64,000 bases of DNA, from assembly GCF_002160255.1 (NCBI RefSeq), contig NZ_NFKF01000003.1, positions 124,001 to 188,000 on the forward strand, read 5' to 3'. The DNA is from Olsenella sp. An188. Lineage in GTDB: Bacteria > Actinomycetota > Coriobacteriia > Coriobacteriales > Atopobiaceae. The notes under the pieces are model-generated. The model was not told where the DNA came from, searched no databases, and was given only the letters and a program-made list of their open reading frames with translations. The position numbers and the translations under genes were made by a program. This document shows, one piece after another, positions 43,667 to 51,929 of this stretch. Within the stretch, counting starts at the first letter, position 1. Each line of letters starts with the position of its first letter.

Positions 43667-43859
43667 ATGGCAACGCCTGAGTTCATCGTGCGCCTGCGCG
43701 AAGCCGCGCGTGGCCGATGACGAGAGCCTCGAGGTGGGCTGGTTTGCCCCGGACGCGCTGCCGGAGCCGCTTGCGGCCTCGACGCGGGAGCGCTTCGAGG
43801 CGCTTGCCGCGTGGCGTGAGGCTGGCTCGTCCGCTGCGCTCTTCTCGCTGGACGCGTGA
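43667..43859 (+). pseudogene. NUDIX hydrolase remnant with large internal deletion
   Basis: The ATG at 43667 begins MATPEFIVRLREAARGR and stops. Shifted one frame, the following bases read AKPRVADDESLEVGWFAPDALPEPLAASTRERFEALAAW. These are the first 16 and last 50 or so residues of a common actinobacterial NUDIX hydrolase, with the middle, including the Nudix box, missing. The junction lies near 43700. About 90 codons appear to have been lost. Confidence 0.75.
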
Positions 43860-43926
43860 GCGCCGCCTCGGACCTGCGCCGCCTCTGCTGCGCTACCATG
43901 GAGCCACGAGCGAGAGGGGAGCTGGC

Positions 43927-45078
43927 ATGCGCTATCGGGAGCTGGGCCGCACGGGCCTCAAGGTGAGCGAGATCGGCTTTGGCGGCGAGTGGATGGACGG
44001 CACGCCGGAGGCCACGCGCGCGGTGGTGGAGGCCGCCGACGCCGCGGGCATCAACGTCCTGGACTGCTGGATGCCCGACCCCACGCGCCGCTCCAACCTC
44101 GGTGACGCCCTGCGCGACCTGGGCCTGCGCGGGCGCTGGGTCATCCAGGGGCACCTCGGCTCCACGTGGCAGGGCGAGCAGTACGTGCGCACGCGCGAGC
44201 TCTCCGCGGTGAAGCCCGCCTTCGAGGACCTTCTCGCGCGCTTCCACACCGACTACATGGACCTCGGCATGATCCACTACGTGGACCGCGTCGACGACTT
44301 CGAGGCCGTCATGTCCGGTCCCTTCATCGACTACGTGCGCGAGCTGCGCGCCTCCGGCACCGTCCGCCACGTTGGCCTCTCCACGCACAACCCCGAGGTC
44401 GCGCGCCTGGCCGTGCTGGACCCCGAGGTGGAGATGATCCTCTTCTCCGTGAACCCGGCCTTTGACATGATGCCCGCGACCGACGACCTCGACGCCTACT
44501 TCGACGAGCGTGGCGAGTCCGCCGCCATGGACGGCATGACCCCGGAGCGCGCCGAGCTCTACGCGCTGGCAGAGGAGACGGGCACGGGCATCACGGTCAT
44601 GAAGGGCTACATGGGAGGCCGGCTCTTCGACGCGGCGCAGTCGCCGTTTGGCGTGGCGCTCACGCCGGTTCAGTGCCTCCACTACGCGCTCACGCGCCCG
44701 GCGGTGGCAAGCGTGATGGTGGGGTTCGGCGAGCCGGCGCACGTTGCCGAGGCCGTGTCCTACGAGGGCGCCTCGGAGGCCGAGAAGGACTACGCGAGCG
44801 TCCTCGCCGGGGCGCCTCGCCACGCCTACCTGGGCAGCTGCACCTACTGCGGCCACTGCGCGCCGTGCCCGCGCGGGATCGACATCGCCTCCGTGAACAA
44901 GTTCTTCGACCTGGCGAGCGCCTACGACGAGGTGCCCGACTCGCTGCGCGAGCACTACCGCGCGCTCGGCGCCACGGCCGAGGCGTGCGTCGCGTGCCGC
45001 GCGTGCGAGGGACGCTGCCCGTTCGGCGTGCGCGTGGCCGAGCGCATGGCGGCCGCGGCGGAGCTCTTCGGCTGCTAG
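43927..45078 (+). CDS. Aldo/keto reductase-fold protein with C-terminal ferredoxin-like cysteines
   Basis: 383 residues. The N-terminal AKR barrel (MRYRELGRTGLKVSEIGFG, HVGLSTHNPEVARL, GITVMKGYMGGRLF) is followed by a 4Fe-4S region: CTYCGHCAPCPRGIDIASVNKFFDLA and CVACRACEGRCPFGVRV. The usual catalytic segments are altered. LDCWMPDP replaces FIDTA-x2-Y, and VIQGHLGS replaces the lysine strand, so the Asp-Tyr-Lys tetrad seems incomplete. Probably an electron-transfer oxidoreductase of anaerobes rather than a standard carbonyl reductase. Confidence 0.88.
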   Translation: MRYRELGRTGLKVSEIGFGGEWMDGTPEATRAVVEAADAAGINVLDCWMPDPTRRSNLGDALRDLGLRGRWVIQGHLGSTWQGEQYVRTRELSAVKPAFEDLLARFHTDYMDLGMIHYVDRVDDFEAVMSGPFIDYVRELRASGTVRHVGLSTHNPEVARLAVLDPEVEMILFSVNPAFDMMPATDDLDAYFDERGESAAMDGMTPERAELYALAEETGTGITVMKGYMGGRLFDAAQSPFGVALTPVQCLHYALTRPAVASVMVGFGEPAHVAEAVSYEGASEAEKDYASVLAGAPRHAYLGSCTYCGHCAPCPRGIDIASVNKFFDLASAYDEVPDSLREHYRALGATAEACVACRACEGRCPFGVRVAERMAAAAELFGC

Positions 45079-45136
45079 GGGCGTGGGGGTTGCCCGCGCG
45101 GCCCTTCTCGCCCCGCGCTTTTCCTCCGCCGCGCCC

Positions 45137-45778
45137 CTAGCGGGCGTAGTGGGAGAGGCACATCCCGATGAAGTCGCGCATCTCGGCGCGGAAGTCCAGC
45201 TGCGGACGCTCGTGGCCGATCGCCTCGAGCGCCTCGGCGACGAGCGGGTTCTTCCAGCAGGCGCTCACGAACCCCACGGCGTGGTAGTAGATGGCCAGCA
45301 GAAGCGGCTCCACGCGCTCGGGGGCCATGTCGAGGATCTGCGGCAGGCGCTCGCGCATGTCGGCCACGCGGTCGTAGTAGGCGCCCTTGAAGTCCGCGAG
45401 GCGCTCCACGCTCACGTTGGTCTCGATGATCGTGGAGAGCAGGTCGCCGAGGCGGAAGTACTCCTGGTGCGCGTTGGCGATCCCCGCCCACACCTCGGCG
45501 ATGACGTCGGGCGCGAGCCCGCAGCCCTCGGGCAGCGCGGCGAGGAGCGCGTCGAAGTAGGCGTCGAGCTCGTCTGCCGTGAGCAGCAGGAAGACCTCCT
45601 CCTTGGTGCACACGTACTTGTAGAGGTTGGCGCGCGACCATCCCAGCTCGTCGGCGATGGTGGTGAGCGTGATCTCGTGGTAGGGGCGCGTGGCAAACTG
45701 GCGCCGCACCGCGTCCTTGATCTGATCGAGGCGCTGCTCCTTCTGCTCGGCGCTGCGCGCCCGTATGAACTCGGCCAT
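45137..45778 (-). CDS. TetR family regulator divergent from an alcohol dehydrogenase
   Basis: 213 residues. HTH at about 10-60 (EQRLDQIKDAVRRQFATRPYHEITLTTIADELGWSRANLYKYVCTKEEVFLLL). The helical C-terminal ligand domain contains FVSACWKNPLVAEAL. The ATG at 45778 has GGAGGG four bases upstream. A GTG at 45802 would add eight residues. It is divergent from the iron alcohol dehydrogenase gene across a 165-bp gap containing a 20-bp palindrome, so it likely controls that gene and itself. Confidence 0.9.
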   Translation of the reverse strand: MAEFIRARSAEQKEQRLDQIKDAVRRQFATRPYHEITLTTIADELGWSRANLYKYVCTKEEVFLLLTADELDAYFDALLAALPEGCGLAPDVIAEVWAGIANAHQEYFRLGDLLSTIIETNVSVERLADFKGAYYDRVADMRERLPQILDMAPERVEPLLLAIYYHAVGFVSACWKNPLVAEALEAIGHERPQLDFRAEMRDFIGMCLSHYAR

Positions 45779-45862
45779 GGGACCCTCCGTGCTTCTCGAC
45801 ACGTGAAGTATAGCGCAGCCGGGGTATCAATTAGCAAATCCGCGTCAATTAACCCTTTACAA

Positions 45863-45882
45863 GTTACGTGACGTCACGTAAC
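45863..45882. promoter_or_regulatory. Perfect 20-bp palindromic operator
   Basis: GTTACGTGACGTCACGTAAC lies between the divergent TetR and alcohol dehydrogenase genes, flanked by TTTACA (45856-45861) and TATAGA (45884-45889). This is the most symmetric candidate operator in the window. Confidence 0.75.
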
Positions 45883-45943
45883 CTATAGAGCAGACGGGAG
45901 GGGGAAGGCCCCTTCCCACAAGGGCACGGCGAGAGGAACGGAC

Positions 45944-47125
45944 ATGCTCGGCAACTTCACGTACCACAACCCCACCAAGCTCATCTTTGGCGCCGACGCC
46001 ATGGCCTCGCTCGCGGGCGAGCTCGCGGCGTACGGACCGGTGGTGCAGCTCGTCTACGGCGGCGGCTCCATCAAGAGAAACGGCATCTACGAGGCCGTGA
46101 CGGAGGCGCTCGCCGCGGCGGGCAAGACCGTCGTCGAGGACGCGGGCGTCATGCCCAACCCCACCGTCGAGAAGCTCTGCGAGGGCGCCCGCATCGCGCG
46201 CGAGAACGACGTCGACCTCATCCTCGCCGTGGGCGGCGGCTCGTGCATCGACTACGCCAAGGCCGTGGCCGTCTCCGCCAACCTCCCGGAGGGCGTGGAC
46301 CCCTGGCAGAAGTACTGGGTGGACTTTGACGAGCCCTCCGCGGACCTCGAGGTGATCCCCGTGGGCAGCGTGCTCACGATGGTGGGCACCGGCTCGGAGA
46401 TGAACTGCGGCTCGGTCATCACCAACCACGAGGCCAAGATGAAGGTCGGCCACGTCTTCGCGGACGCGCGCGTGTTCCCGCGCTTTGCGGTGCTCAATCC
46501 CGAGTTCACCTACACGCTGCCGCGCTACCAGATGGTCGCGGGCATCTTCGACATCATGAACCACATCACCGAGCAGTACTTCTCGGGCACCGACGACAAC
46601 ACCTCCGACTACCTCTCCGAGGGCCTCATGCGCAGCCTCGTGGCCGCGAGCCGCGCAGCCGTGCGCGACCCGCGCGACTACGAGGCCCGCTCCAACATCA
46701 TGTGGTGCGCCACCTGGGCGCTCAACACGCTCGTTGCCTGCGGGAAGTCCACCGACTGGGAGGTCCACATGCTCGGCCAGGCCGTGGGTGCCCACACCGA
46801 CGCCACGCACGGCATGACGCTCTCGGCCGTGGCGCTGCCGTACTACCGCCTCGTCATGCCGTACGGCGTGGAGAGGTTCGCGCGCTTCGCCACGAACGTG
46901 TGGGGCGTCGACGCGGCGGGCAAGGGCGCCGAGGAGCTCGCGGCGGCGGGCCTCGACGCGATGGAGGCGTGGATGCGCGAGATCGGCTGCGTGATGAGCA
47001 TCTCCGAGCTCGGCGCCGACGAGTCCATGCTCGAGGGCCTGGCCGACTCCACGCTCATCATGCAGGGCGGCTACCATGCCCTGACGCGCGACGAGGTCAT
47101 CGAGGTCTTCCGCGCCAGCCTGTAG
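45944..47125 (+). CDS. Iron-containing alcohol dehydrogenase (BDH-like)
   Basis: 393 residues, close to butanol-dehydrogenase-type enzymes: FTYHNPTKLIFGADAM at the start, NAD(P) site LAVGGGSCIDYAKAVA, SVLTMVGTGSEMNCGSVI, and metal ligands in FDIMNHITEQYF and DATHGMTLSAVALPYY. It reduces aldehydes to alcohols with NAD(P)H, often in fermentation or aldehyde detoxification. Probable control by the divergent TetR regulator through the palindrome at 45863 suggests aldehyde or related induction. Confidence 0.95.
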   Translation: MLGNFTYHNPTKLIFGADAMASLAGELAAYGPVVQLVYGGGSIKRNGIYEAVTEALAAAGKTVVEDAGVMPNPTVEKLCEGARIARENDVDLILAVGGGSCIDYAKAVAVSANLPEGVDPWQKYWVDFDEPSADLEVIPVGSVLTMVGTGSEMNCGSVITNHEAKMKVGHVFADARVFPRFAVLNPEFTYTLPRYQMVAGIFDIMNHITEQYFSGTDDNTSDYLSEGLMRSLVAASRAAVRDPRDYEARSNIMWCATWALNTLVACGKSTDWEVHMLGQAVGAHTDATHGMTLSAVALPYYRLVMPYGVERFARFATNVWGVDAAGKGAEELAAAGLDAMEAWMREIGCVMSISELGADESMLEGLADSTLIMQGGYHALTRDEVIEVFRASL

Positions 47126-47179
47126 CGCTTGTCCCGCGGGACCTGGCGTTTCTTATCGCCGCTCGCGCGGCCATCCGCG

Positions 47180-47452
47180 GAAAACCCTTGCGATTGGGTG
47201 GCCCACGCGGTCGAGGTTCTCCGTCCCCAGGGTGTGGCCCCGCACAAAACCCCTGCGATTGGGTGGCAACCTTGATATGCGTCATCAAGAATGCCACCCA
47301 ATCGCACCCCAGGCGTGGCAGGACGGGCGAGAAGAACGTGTCTGGGGCGCAAAGATCTTCTCGCCGCATCAAAGATGCCGCCCAATCGGAGGTGGTTTCG
47401 GTCAGGAGGGGGCCTCTCGACGACGCGAGAGGGGCCAGACGCCCAATCGGGC
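47180..47452. repeat. Intergenic repeat cluster, family 3
   Basis: The word TGCGATTGGGTGGC occurs forward at 47180-47202 and 47246-47270 (each after AAAACCC) and in reverse complement at 47293-47310, 47377-47389 and 47438-47452. Copies of GGCGAGAAG (47326) and CTTCTCGCC (47357) lie between. This fills the 380-bp gap after the alcohol dehydrogenase. No coding sequence is supported. Confidence 0.75.
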
Positions 47453-47506
47453 ACGTTTTGTGGCAGGCGCGTGGGCCCGTTCGCCCCGCGGAGAAGGGAT
47501 TCCATC

Positions 47507-48061
47507 ATGCGAAGGAACATCGGCAGCGCGCTTGCGCTCTACCCCATGCCGGTCACCGTGGTCGGCGCCATGAACGGTGACGAGCCCACCTGGACGCTGG
47601 TGGCGCACGTGGGCATCATCGGCCACGACCGCGTGACGGTGAGCCTGGCGTCGGCGCACTTCATCAACGACTGCATCAAGAAGGCCGGGCGCCTCTCGGT
47701 GAACCTGGCGAGCGAGCCCATGCTGCCGCAGGTGGCGGTGGCAGGCGCCGTCTCCGGTGCCAAGCAGAGCAAGGCGGACCTCTTTGCGTGGGAGGCGGCG
47801 GAGAACGGCGCGCCGCTCATCGGCGAGGCGCCGGTCTCGGTGGCGTGCACGGTGGCGGACGTCTACGAGACGCCGGGCTTCGAGACCTTTGTCTGCACGA
47901 TCGACGGCACCTACGTGGACGAGGCCGACCTCACCGAGGCGGGCAAGATCGACTACGCGCGCGTCAGGCCGGTCCTCTTTGAGTTCCCCACCTATAGCTA
48001 CCTGCGCACCGGCGAGGTCATCGGGCCGTGCGCGGACTTTGCGAGGGCGGCGCGAGCATGA
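47507..48061 (+). CDS. Flavin reductase-like FMN-binding protein
   Basis: 184 residues of the flavin reductase/FMN-binding split-barrel family: LYPMPVTVVGAMNGDEPTWTLVAHVGIIGHDRVTVSLA, CIKKAGRLSVNLAS, and CTVADVYETPGFETFVCTIDGTYVDE. It probably reduces flavin or acts as an FMN-dependent oxidoreductase. The stop overlaps the next gene (ATGA), so it is in an operon with a cyclophilin-like lipoprotein and a flavodoxin-like reductase. Confidence 0.9.
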   Translation: MRRNIGSALALYPMPVTVVGAMNGDEPTWTLVAHVGIIGHDRVTVSLASAHFINDCIKKAGRLSVNLASEPMLPQVAVAGAVSGAKQSKADLFAWEAAENGAPLIGEAPVSVACTVADVYETPGFETFVCTIDGTYVDEADLTEAGKIDYARVRPVLFEFPTYSYLRTGEVIGPCADFARAARA

Positions 48062-48576
48062 TGGGCCGAAGGGCGTTCCTTGCCGTTGCGGGCGCCCTGC
48101 TCCTGGGCGGCTGCTCGGCGGGCGAGAAGGACGCGGTGCCGGCGGCGCGGGGTCGCGCGGTGGCGTCGGCGGACGCCCCCGCGGACGTGACGGACGAGAG
48201 TGACGAGGAGGTGGGCACGGTGGGCGAGCTGCTCATGACCGTGGCCTGCGGGGACGCGGTGGTCACCTACGAGCTCAACGACAGCCCGGCGGCGAGCGCG
48301 CTTCTCGCCCAGCTGCCGCTCACGCTGGAGGTTGACGACTTCTCGGACAACGAGAAGGTCTTCTACCCGCCAGCGAGGCTTGACGTGGCGGGCGCGCCGC
48401 TCGCCGAGTCCGGCGAGGCGGGGACGCTGGCCTACTACGAGCCGTGGGGCGACGTCGTGATGTTCTACGGGCCCTTCTCGCCCAACGGAGCGCTCTACGA
48501 GCTCGGCCAGGCCGTTGCCGGCGAGGACGGGATCGCCGGGCTCAGTGGCACCATCGAGCTCGCGCTGGTGGAGTAG
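48058..48576 (+). CDS. Cyclophilin-like fold lipoprotein
   Basis: 172 residues. The N-terminal signal MMGRRAFLAVAGALLLGGC has a lipobox (LLGGC, Cys19), so it is likely lipid-anchored outside the membrane. After an acidic linker the domain MTVACGDAVVTYELNDSPAASALLAQLPLTLEVDDF and GTLAYYEPWGDVVMFYG match the cyclophilin-like family. A paralogue without signal is encoded at 50454. Role unknown. The GEKDAV just after the lipobox comes from a GGCGAGAAGGAC motif copy. Confidence 0.85.
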   Translation: MMGRRAFLAVAGALLLGGCSAGEKDAVPAARGRAVASADAPADVTDESDEEVGTVGELLMTVACGDAVVTYELNDSPAASALLAQLPLTLEVDDFSDNEKVFYPPARLDVAGAPLAESGEAGTLAYYEPWGDVVMFYGPFSPNGALYELGQAVAGEDGIAGLSGTIELALVE

Positions 48577-48621
48577 GCGGCGCATGACGCGTGTGCGCCA
48601 CCCGCAGAGAGAGGGGACAAC

Positions 48622-49158
48622 GTGAACGTCATCATCTTGCAGGGAAGTCCCAACCGGGACGGGTCCACGGCCATCATGGCAGAGGAGTTCGCGCGCGGGG
48701 CGCGGCAGGCGGGCCACGAGGTGGAGCGCGTGGACGTGTGCGCGCTCGACGTGGCCCCGTGTAGGGGCTGCGTGGCCTGCGGCTACGGCGCGCGGCCGTG
48801 CGTGCAGCGCGACGGCATGGGCCCGCTGCTGGACAAGATCGCGGCCGCCGACCTGCTCGCGCTGGCCACGCCGCTCTACTACTACGGCATGACCGCGCAG
48901 CTCAAGTGCGTGATCGACCGGTTCTGCTCGGCAAACTCCGCCATCTCGGCGCGCCGGCTCGACGCGGTTCTTCTCGCCGTTGCGTGGAACGCCGACGAGT
49001 GGGCCTTCGACGCGCTCGTCGCGCACTACGAGACGCTCTGCCGCTATCTCAACATGCGCGACCGCGGGCAGGTGCTCGGCTACGGCTGCGGCACGCCGGG
49101 CATGACGCGCGCCTCGGCGCACCTGCGCGAGGCGTTTGAGCTGGGGGCGTCGCTCTAG
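48622..49158 (+). CDS. NADPH-dependent FMN reductase / flavodoxin-fold protein
   Basis: 178 residues. IILQGSPNRDGSTAIMAEEFARGA is the FMN phosphate loop, CRGCVACGYGARPCVQRDGM has cysteines typical of iron-sulfur flavoproteins and MdaB-like oxidoreductases, and ATPLYYYGMTAQLKCVIDRF is characteristic. GTG start with AGAGAGGGG upstream. It likely transfers electrons from NAD(P)H via FMN, with the flavin reductase and lipoprotein upstream. Confidence 0.92.
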   Translation: MNVIILQGSPNRDGSTAIMAEEFARGARQAGHEVERVDVCALDVAPCRGCVACGYGARPCVQRDGMGPLLDKIAAADLLALATPLYYYGMTAQLKCVIDRFCSANSAISARRLDAVLLAVAWNADEWAFDALVAHYETLCRYLNMRDRGQVLGYGCGTPGMTRASAHLREAFELGASL

Positions 49159-49180
49159 CGGGGCCGGCGGGCGTCGCGGT

Positions 49181-49410
49181 GCACAAATTCGGAATTGTGC
49201 GGGGATGGGCGGCTCCCCCGGAGCAAAGCGCCAGTTGAGGTTCTTCTCGCGCTTAGAGAAGTGGGGTTGTGCGGGGCGTTTTCCGCACAATTTTAAAATT
49301 GTGCGGCCGAGAGGGCGCAACGAGGCCGCTTTCCCGGGCGAGAAGAACCACCTGCTGGCACTCTGCCCCGCGGGGGCCTTCGGCCTGCGCACAATTCCGG
49401 AATTGTGCGC
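49181..49410. repeat. Palindromic repeat cluster, family 2, locus 1
   Basis: Three palindromes of the type GCACAAWTYCGGAWTTGTGC at 49181-49200, 49283-49306 (centre TTTTAAAA) and 49387-49410, separated by about 80-bp spacers. The spacers carry CCAGTTGAGGTTCTTCTCGC (49235) and GGCGAGAAGAACCACC (49337). They lie between convergent genes. Confidence 0.8.
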
Positions 49411-49437
49411 CCCGGCCACCGGCCACCGGTCGGGCCG

Positions 49438-50322
49438 TCACGCCTCCCGGAGGCTCTCCAGGAACAGGCGCACCGCGCGCGAGGGCGTCGCGGTGCGCTT
49501 CCACACCACGTCGATGATCGAGACCGCGGGCGGGTAGAGCAGGCGGAAGGCGAGGCCGCTGCCCGGGCCCGTCGGCGTGAGCCCCTCGAGGGTGAGCATG
49601 CGGCCCACGCCCTCCTGCACGAGCAGCGCGGCGTTGAAGGAGAGGTTGTAGGTCGCCGCGACCTCGACGCCCTCCCCGTCTTCGCCGAACCAGGTGGCGA
49701 GCGGCCCCGCGAGGCGCTCTCTCGTCCACGAGCGCTCCGGCATGATGAGCGGGCCCTCGGCGAGGTCGGCGGGCGAGATGACCTCGCGCTCGGCGAGCGG
49801 GTCGTCCTCGCGCACGACGAGGCCCCAGGCGTCGCTGAGCGGCAGCCTCAGGTGGGAGCAGCGCTCGTCCTCGGGGTAGGACATGAGCACCGCGAGGTCG
49901 TCGAGCCCGTGCTCGAGCCGCTCGACGAGGTCGGTCGCCACCGCGCTGTGCAGGTGGAAGCGGACGTCGGGGTAGCGCTGGCGGAAGGCGCGCACGTGCC
50001 GGGCGATGAGGCGCATGCTCGCGCTCTCGCCGGCGCCGATGTGGATGTCGCCCGCCACGATGTCGTCTCCATGCGAGAAGTCTGCCGAGGTCTGGTCGGC
50101 CAGCCCCACGATCTCCTGGGCGCGGCGCCGCAGGTAGAGGCCCTTCTCGGTTGGTCGAACGCTGCGGCTGCGGCGCTCGAGCAGCTCGCATCCGAGCTCG
50201 CGCTCGAGGCCGGCGATCTGGCGCGAGAGCGCCGGCTGCGTGACGTGCAGCTCCTCGGCGGCGCGCGACATGGTCCCGCACTCGCAGACGACGAGGTAGT
50301 AGCGAAGGGCCCTGAGCTCCAT
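49438..50322 (-). CDS. LysR family transcriptional regulator
   Basis: 294 residues. N-terminal LysR HTH (LRALRYYLVVCECGTMSRAAEELHVTQPALSRQIAGLERELGCELLERRSRSVRPTEKG, about 3-62) and a periplasmic-binding-protein-like effector domain. It is divergent from the cyclophilin-like/AKR/CMD/cupin operon and probably activates it. LysR members usually bind T-N11-A sites, and AT-rich sequence at 50340-50400 could hold them. Confidence 0.93.
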   Translation of the reverse strand: MELRALRYYLVVCECGTMSRAAEELHVTQPALSRQIAGLERELGCELLERRSRSVRPTEKGLYLRRRAQEIVGLADQTSADFSHGDDIVAGDIHIGAGESASMRLIARHVRAFRQRYPDVRFHLHSAVATDLVERLEHGLDDLAVLMSYPEDERCSHLRLPLSDAWGLVVREDDPLAEREVISPADLAEGPLIMPERSWTRERLAGPLATWFGEDGEGVEVAATYNLSFNAALLVQEGVGRMLTLEGLTPTGPGSGLAFRLLYPPAVSIIDVVWKRTATPSRAVRLFLESLREA

Positions 50323-50453
50323 GGCCTCCCCCAGACGGCGTAAAACGTATAAGCAAAACGCATATCAGGATATAGATTATAAGCAATTGTATTCCCTTGC
50401 GCCCGGGTCCACACTGGAGTCGTACGAGGTGGAGACGGCGAGAGGAGGCGGCC
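50323..50453. promoter_or_regulatory. Divergent LysR / cyclophilin-like operon promoter region
   Basis: 131-bp gap with an AT-rich stretch (50340-50395, GTATAAGCAAAACGCATAT and GATTATAAGCAATTG). Repeated ATAAGCAA at 50349 and 50379 could be regulator half-sites. No ORF. Confidence 0.45.
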
Positions 50454-50843
50454 GTGGGAAGGCGAATCGTTGTGCGCCTGGGCGACGTCACCGTGCGCGC
50501 CACGCTCAACGACACCCCCGCAGCCCGTGCGCTCGCCGAGCGGCTCCCGCTGACCCTGCGCATGTGCGCCTCGACCGTGGGATGCTGCGGCGCGCTGCCC
50601 CTCTCGCTTCCCGCCGACCCCGCGCTCGTCCACCGGGGCTGGACGGACGGGGACCTCAACTACAACCCGGCGGGCGGCTGGCTCGCGATCTTCTTCGACG
50701 ACGAGAGGAACTCCATGCGCTACGGCGACCAGCTCACCATCGGGCGCGTCGAGGGCTCGCTCGAGCCGCTGCGCGCGCTCGAGGGCCGGCTCGACGCCCT
50801 CATCGAGACGGACGAACGCCGGGTCATCCCGGAGACGGACTAG
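50454..50843 (+). CDS. Cyclophilin-like fold protein
   Basis: 129 residues, GTG start after GAGAGGAGG. The domain RLGDVTVRATLNDTPAARALAERLPLTLRM and GDLNYNPAGGWLAIFFDDERNSM parallels the lipoprotein at 48058 (LNDSPAA...LPLTL) and belongs to the cyclophilin-like family. It lacks a signal peptide, so it is cytoplasmic. First gene of an operon with an aldo/keto reductase, a carboxymuconolactone decarboxylase-like protein and a cupin. Confidence 0.85.
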   Translation: MGRRIVVRLGDVTVRATLNDTPAARALAERLPLTLRMCASTVGCCGALPLSLPADPALVHRGWTDGDLNYNPAGGWLAIFFDDERNSMRYGDQLTIGRVEGSLEPLRALEGRLDALIETDERRVIPETD

Positions 50844-50853
50844 GGAGGAAGAC

Positions 50854-51870
50854 ATGAAGTACACGAAACTCGGCAATTCCGGCATAGAGGTCAGCCGCAT
50901 CTGCCTGGGCGGCATGAGCTTCGGCGTCCCCACGCCGGACCACCACCAGTGGACCATCGACCCCAGCGAGACCCGCGCCGTCATCGCCCGCGCGCTCGAG
51001 CGGGGCGTGAACTTCATCGACACGGCCAACTGCTACGCAAACGGAACGAGCGAGGAGTACATCGGCGCCGCCCTGCGCGGGCTGGGCGTTCAGCGCGACA
51101 AGGTGGTGCTGGCGAGCAAGGTCTACTTCAACGAGGGACGCCTCTCGGCCGCCGCCATCGAGCGCGAGATCGAGGGCACGCTGCGCAGGCTCCAGACCGA
51201 CTACCTCGACCTCTACATCATCCACCGCTTCGACTACGACACGCCCGTCGAGGAGACCATGGGGGCCCTCGACGGCCTCGTGCGCGCCGGCAAGGTCCGC
51301 GCGATTGGCGCGAGCGCGATGTATGCCTACCAGCTCCACAACATGCAGGTCGCGGCCGAGCGCAACGGTTGGACCAAGTTCACGTCCATGCAGTGCCACT
51401 ACAACCTGCTCTACCGCGAGGACGAGCGCGAGATGATTCCCGTGTGCCGCCAGTACGACATGGCGCTCACGCCGTACAGCCCGCTCGCGTCCGGCCACCT
51501 CTGCCGTCCCACCTGGGACTCCGACTCCGTGCGCAGCCGCACCGACCAGGTCATGGTGAACAAGTACGACGGCGCGCGCGACAACGACATGAAGATCGTG
51601 GCGCATGTGGCCGAGGTCGCCGAGCGGCATGAGGTGCCGATGTCGCGCGTCGCGCTCGCGTGGCACTGGGCGCGCGGGGTGGAGGCGCCGATCGTGGGCT
51701 GCTCGCGCCCCGAGCGCGTGGACGACGCCGTCGCGGCGCTCGACGTGGAGCTCTCGGCCGAGGAGCTGGCCTACCTCGAGGAGCCCTACGTGGCCCACGA
51801 GCTCGTGGGGCCGCTGGGCCGCCCCGGCGAGAAGCCCCTCGCCGGCACGACAGACCCCAACGCAAAGTAG
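50854..51870 (+). CDS. Aldo/keto reductase
   Basis: 338 residues with the complete catalytic tetrad: Asp and Tyr in FIDTANCYANGTSEEYIG, Lys in VVLASKVY and His in YIIHRFDY. ALTPYSPLASGHL and the terminal GCSRPERVDDAVAAL complete the NADPH-binding signatures. Close to YghZ/AKR-type enzymes acting on aldehydes or sugars. Starts 10 bp after the cyclophilin-like gene. Confidence 0.95.
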   Translation: MKYTKLGNSGIEVSRICLGGMSFGVPTPDHHQWTIDPSETRAVIARALERGVNFIDTANCYANGTSEEYIGAALRGLGVQRDKVVLASKVYFNEGRLSAAAIEREIEGTLRRLQTDYLDLYIIHRFDYDTPVEETMGALDGLVRAGKVRAIGASAMYAYQLHNMQVAAERNGWTKFTSMQCHYNLLYREDEREMIPVCRQYDMALTPYSPLASGHLCRPTWDSDSVRSRTDQVMVNKYDGARDNDMKIVAHVAEVAERHEVPMSRVALAWHWARGVEAPIVGCSRPERVDDAVAALDVELSAEELAYLEEPYVAHELVGPLGRPGEKPLAGTTDPNAK

Positions 51871-51929
51871 ACGCGCCCGCGGGCGACGCCGCCCCCGGCG
51901 CCTCCCGACGGACAGAAAGGAGAGGAACC

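Noticed and set aside
43602-43859. 85-residue ORF as a real small gene
   Set aside because: Its C-terminal half is the end of a NUDIX hydrolase and its N-terminal half is out-of-frame sequence from the preceding small gene. A pseudogene fits better.
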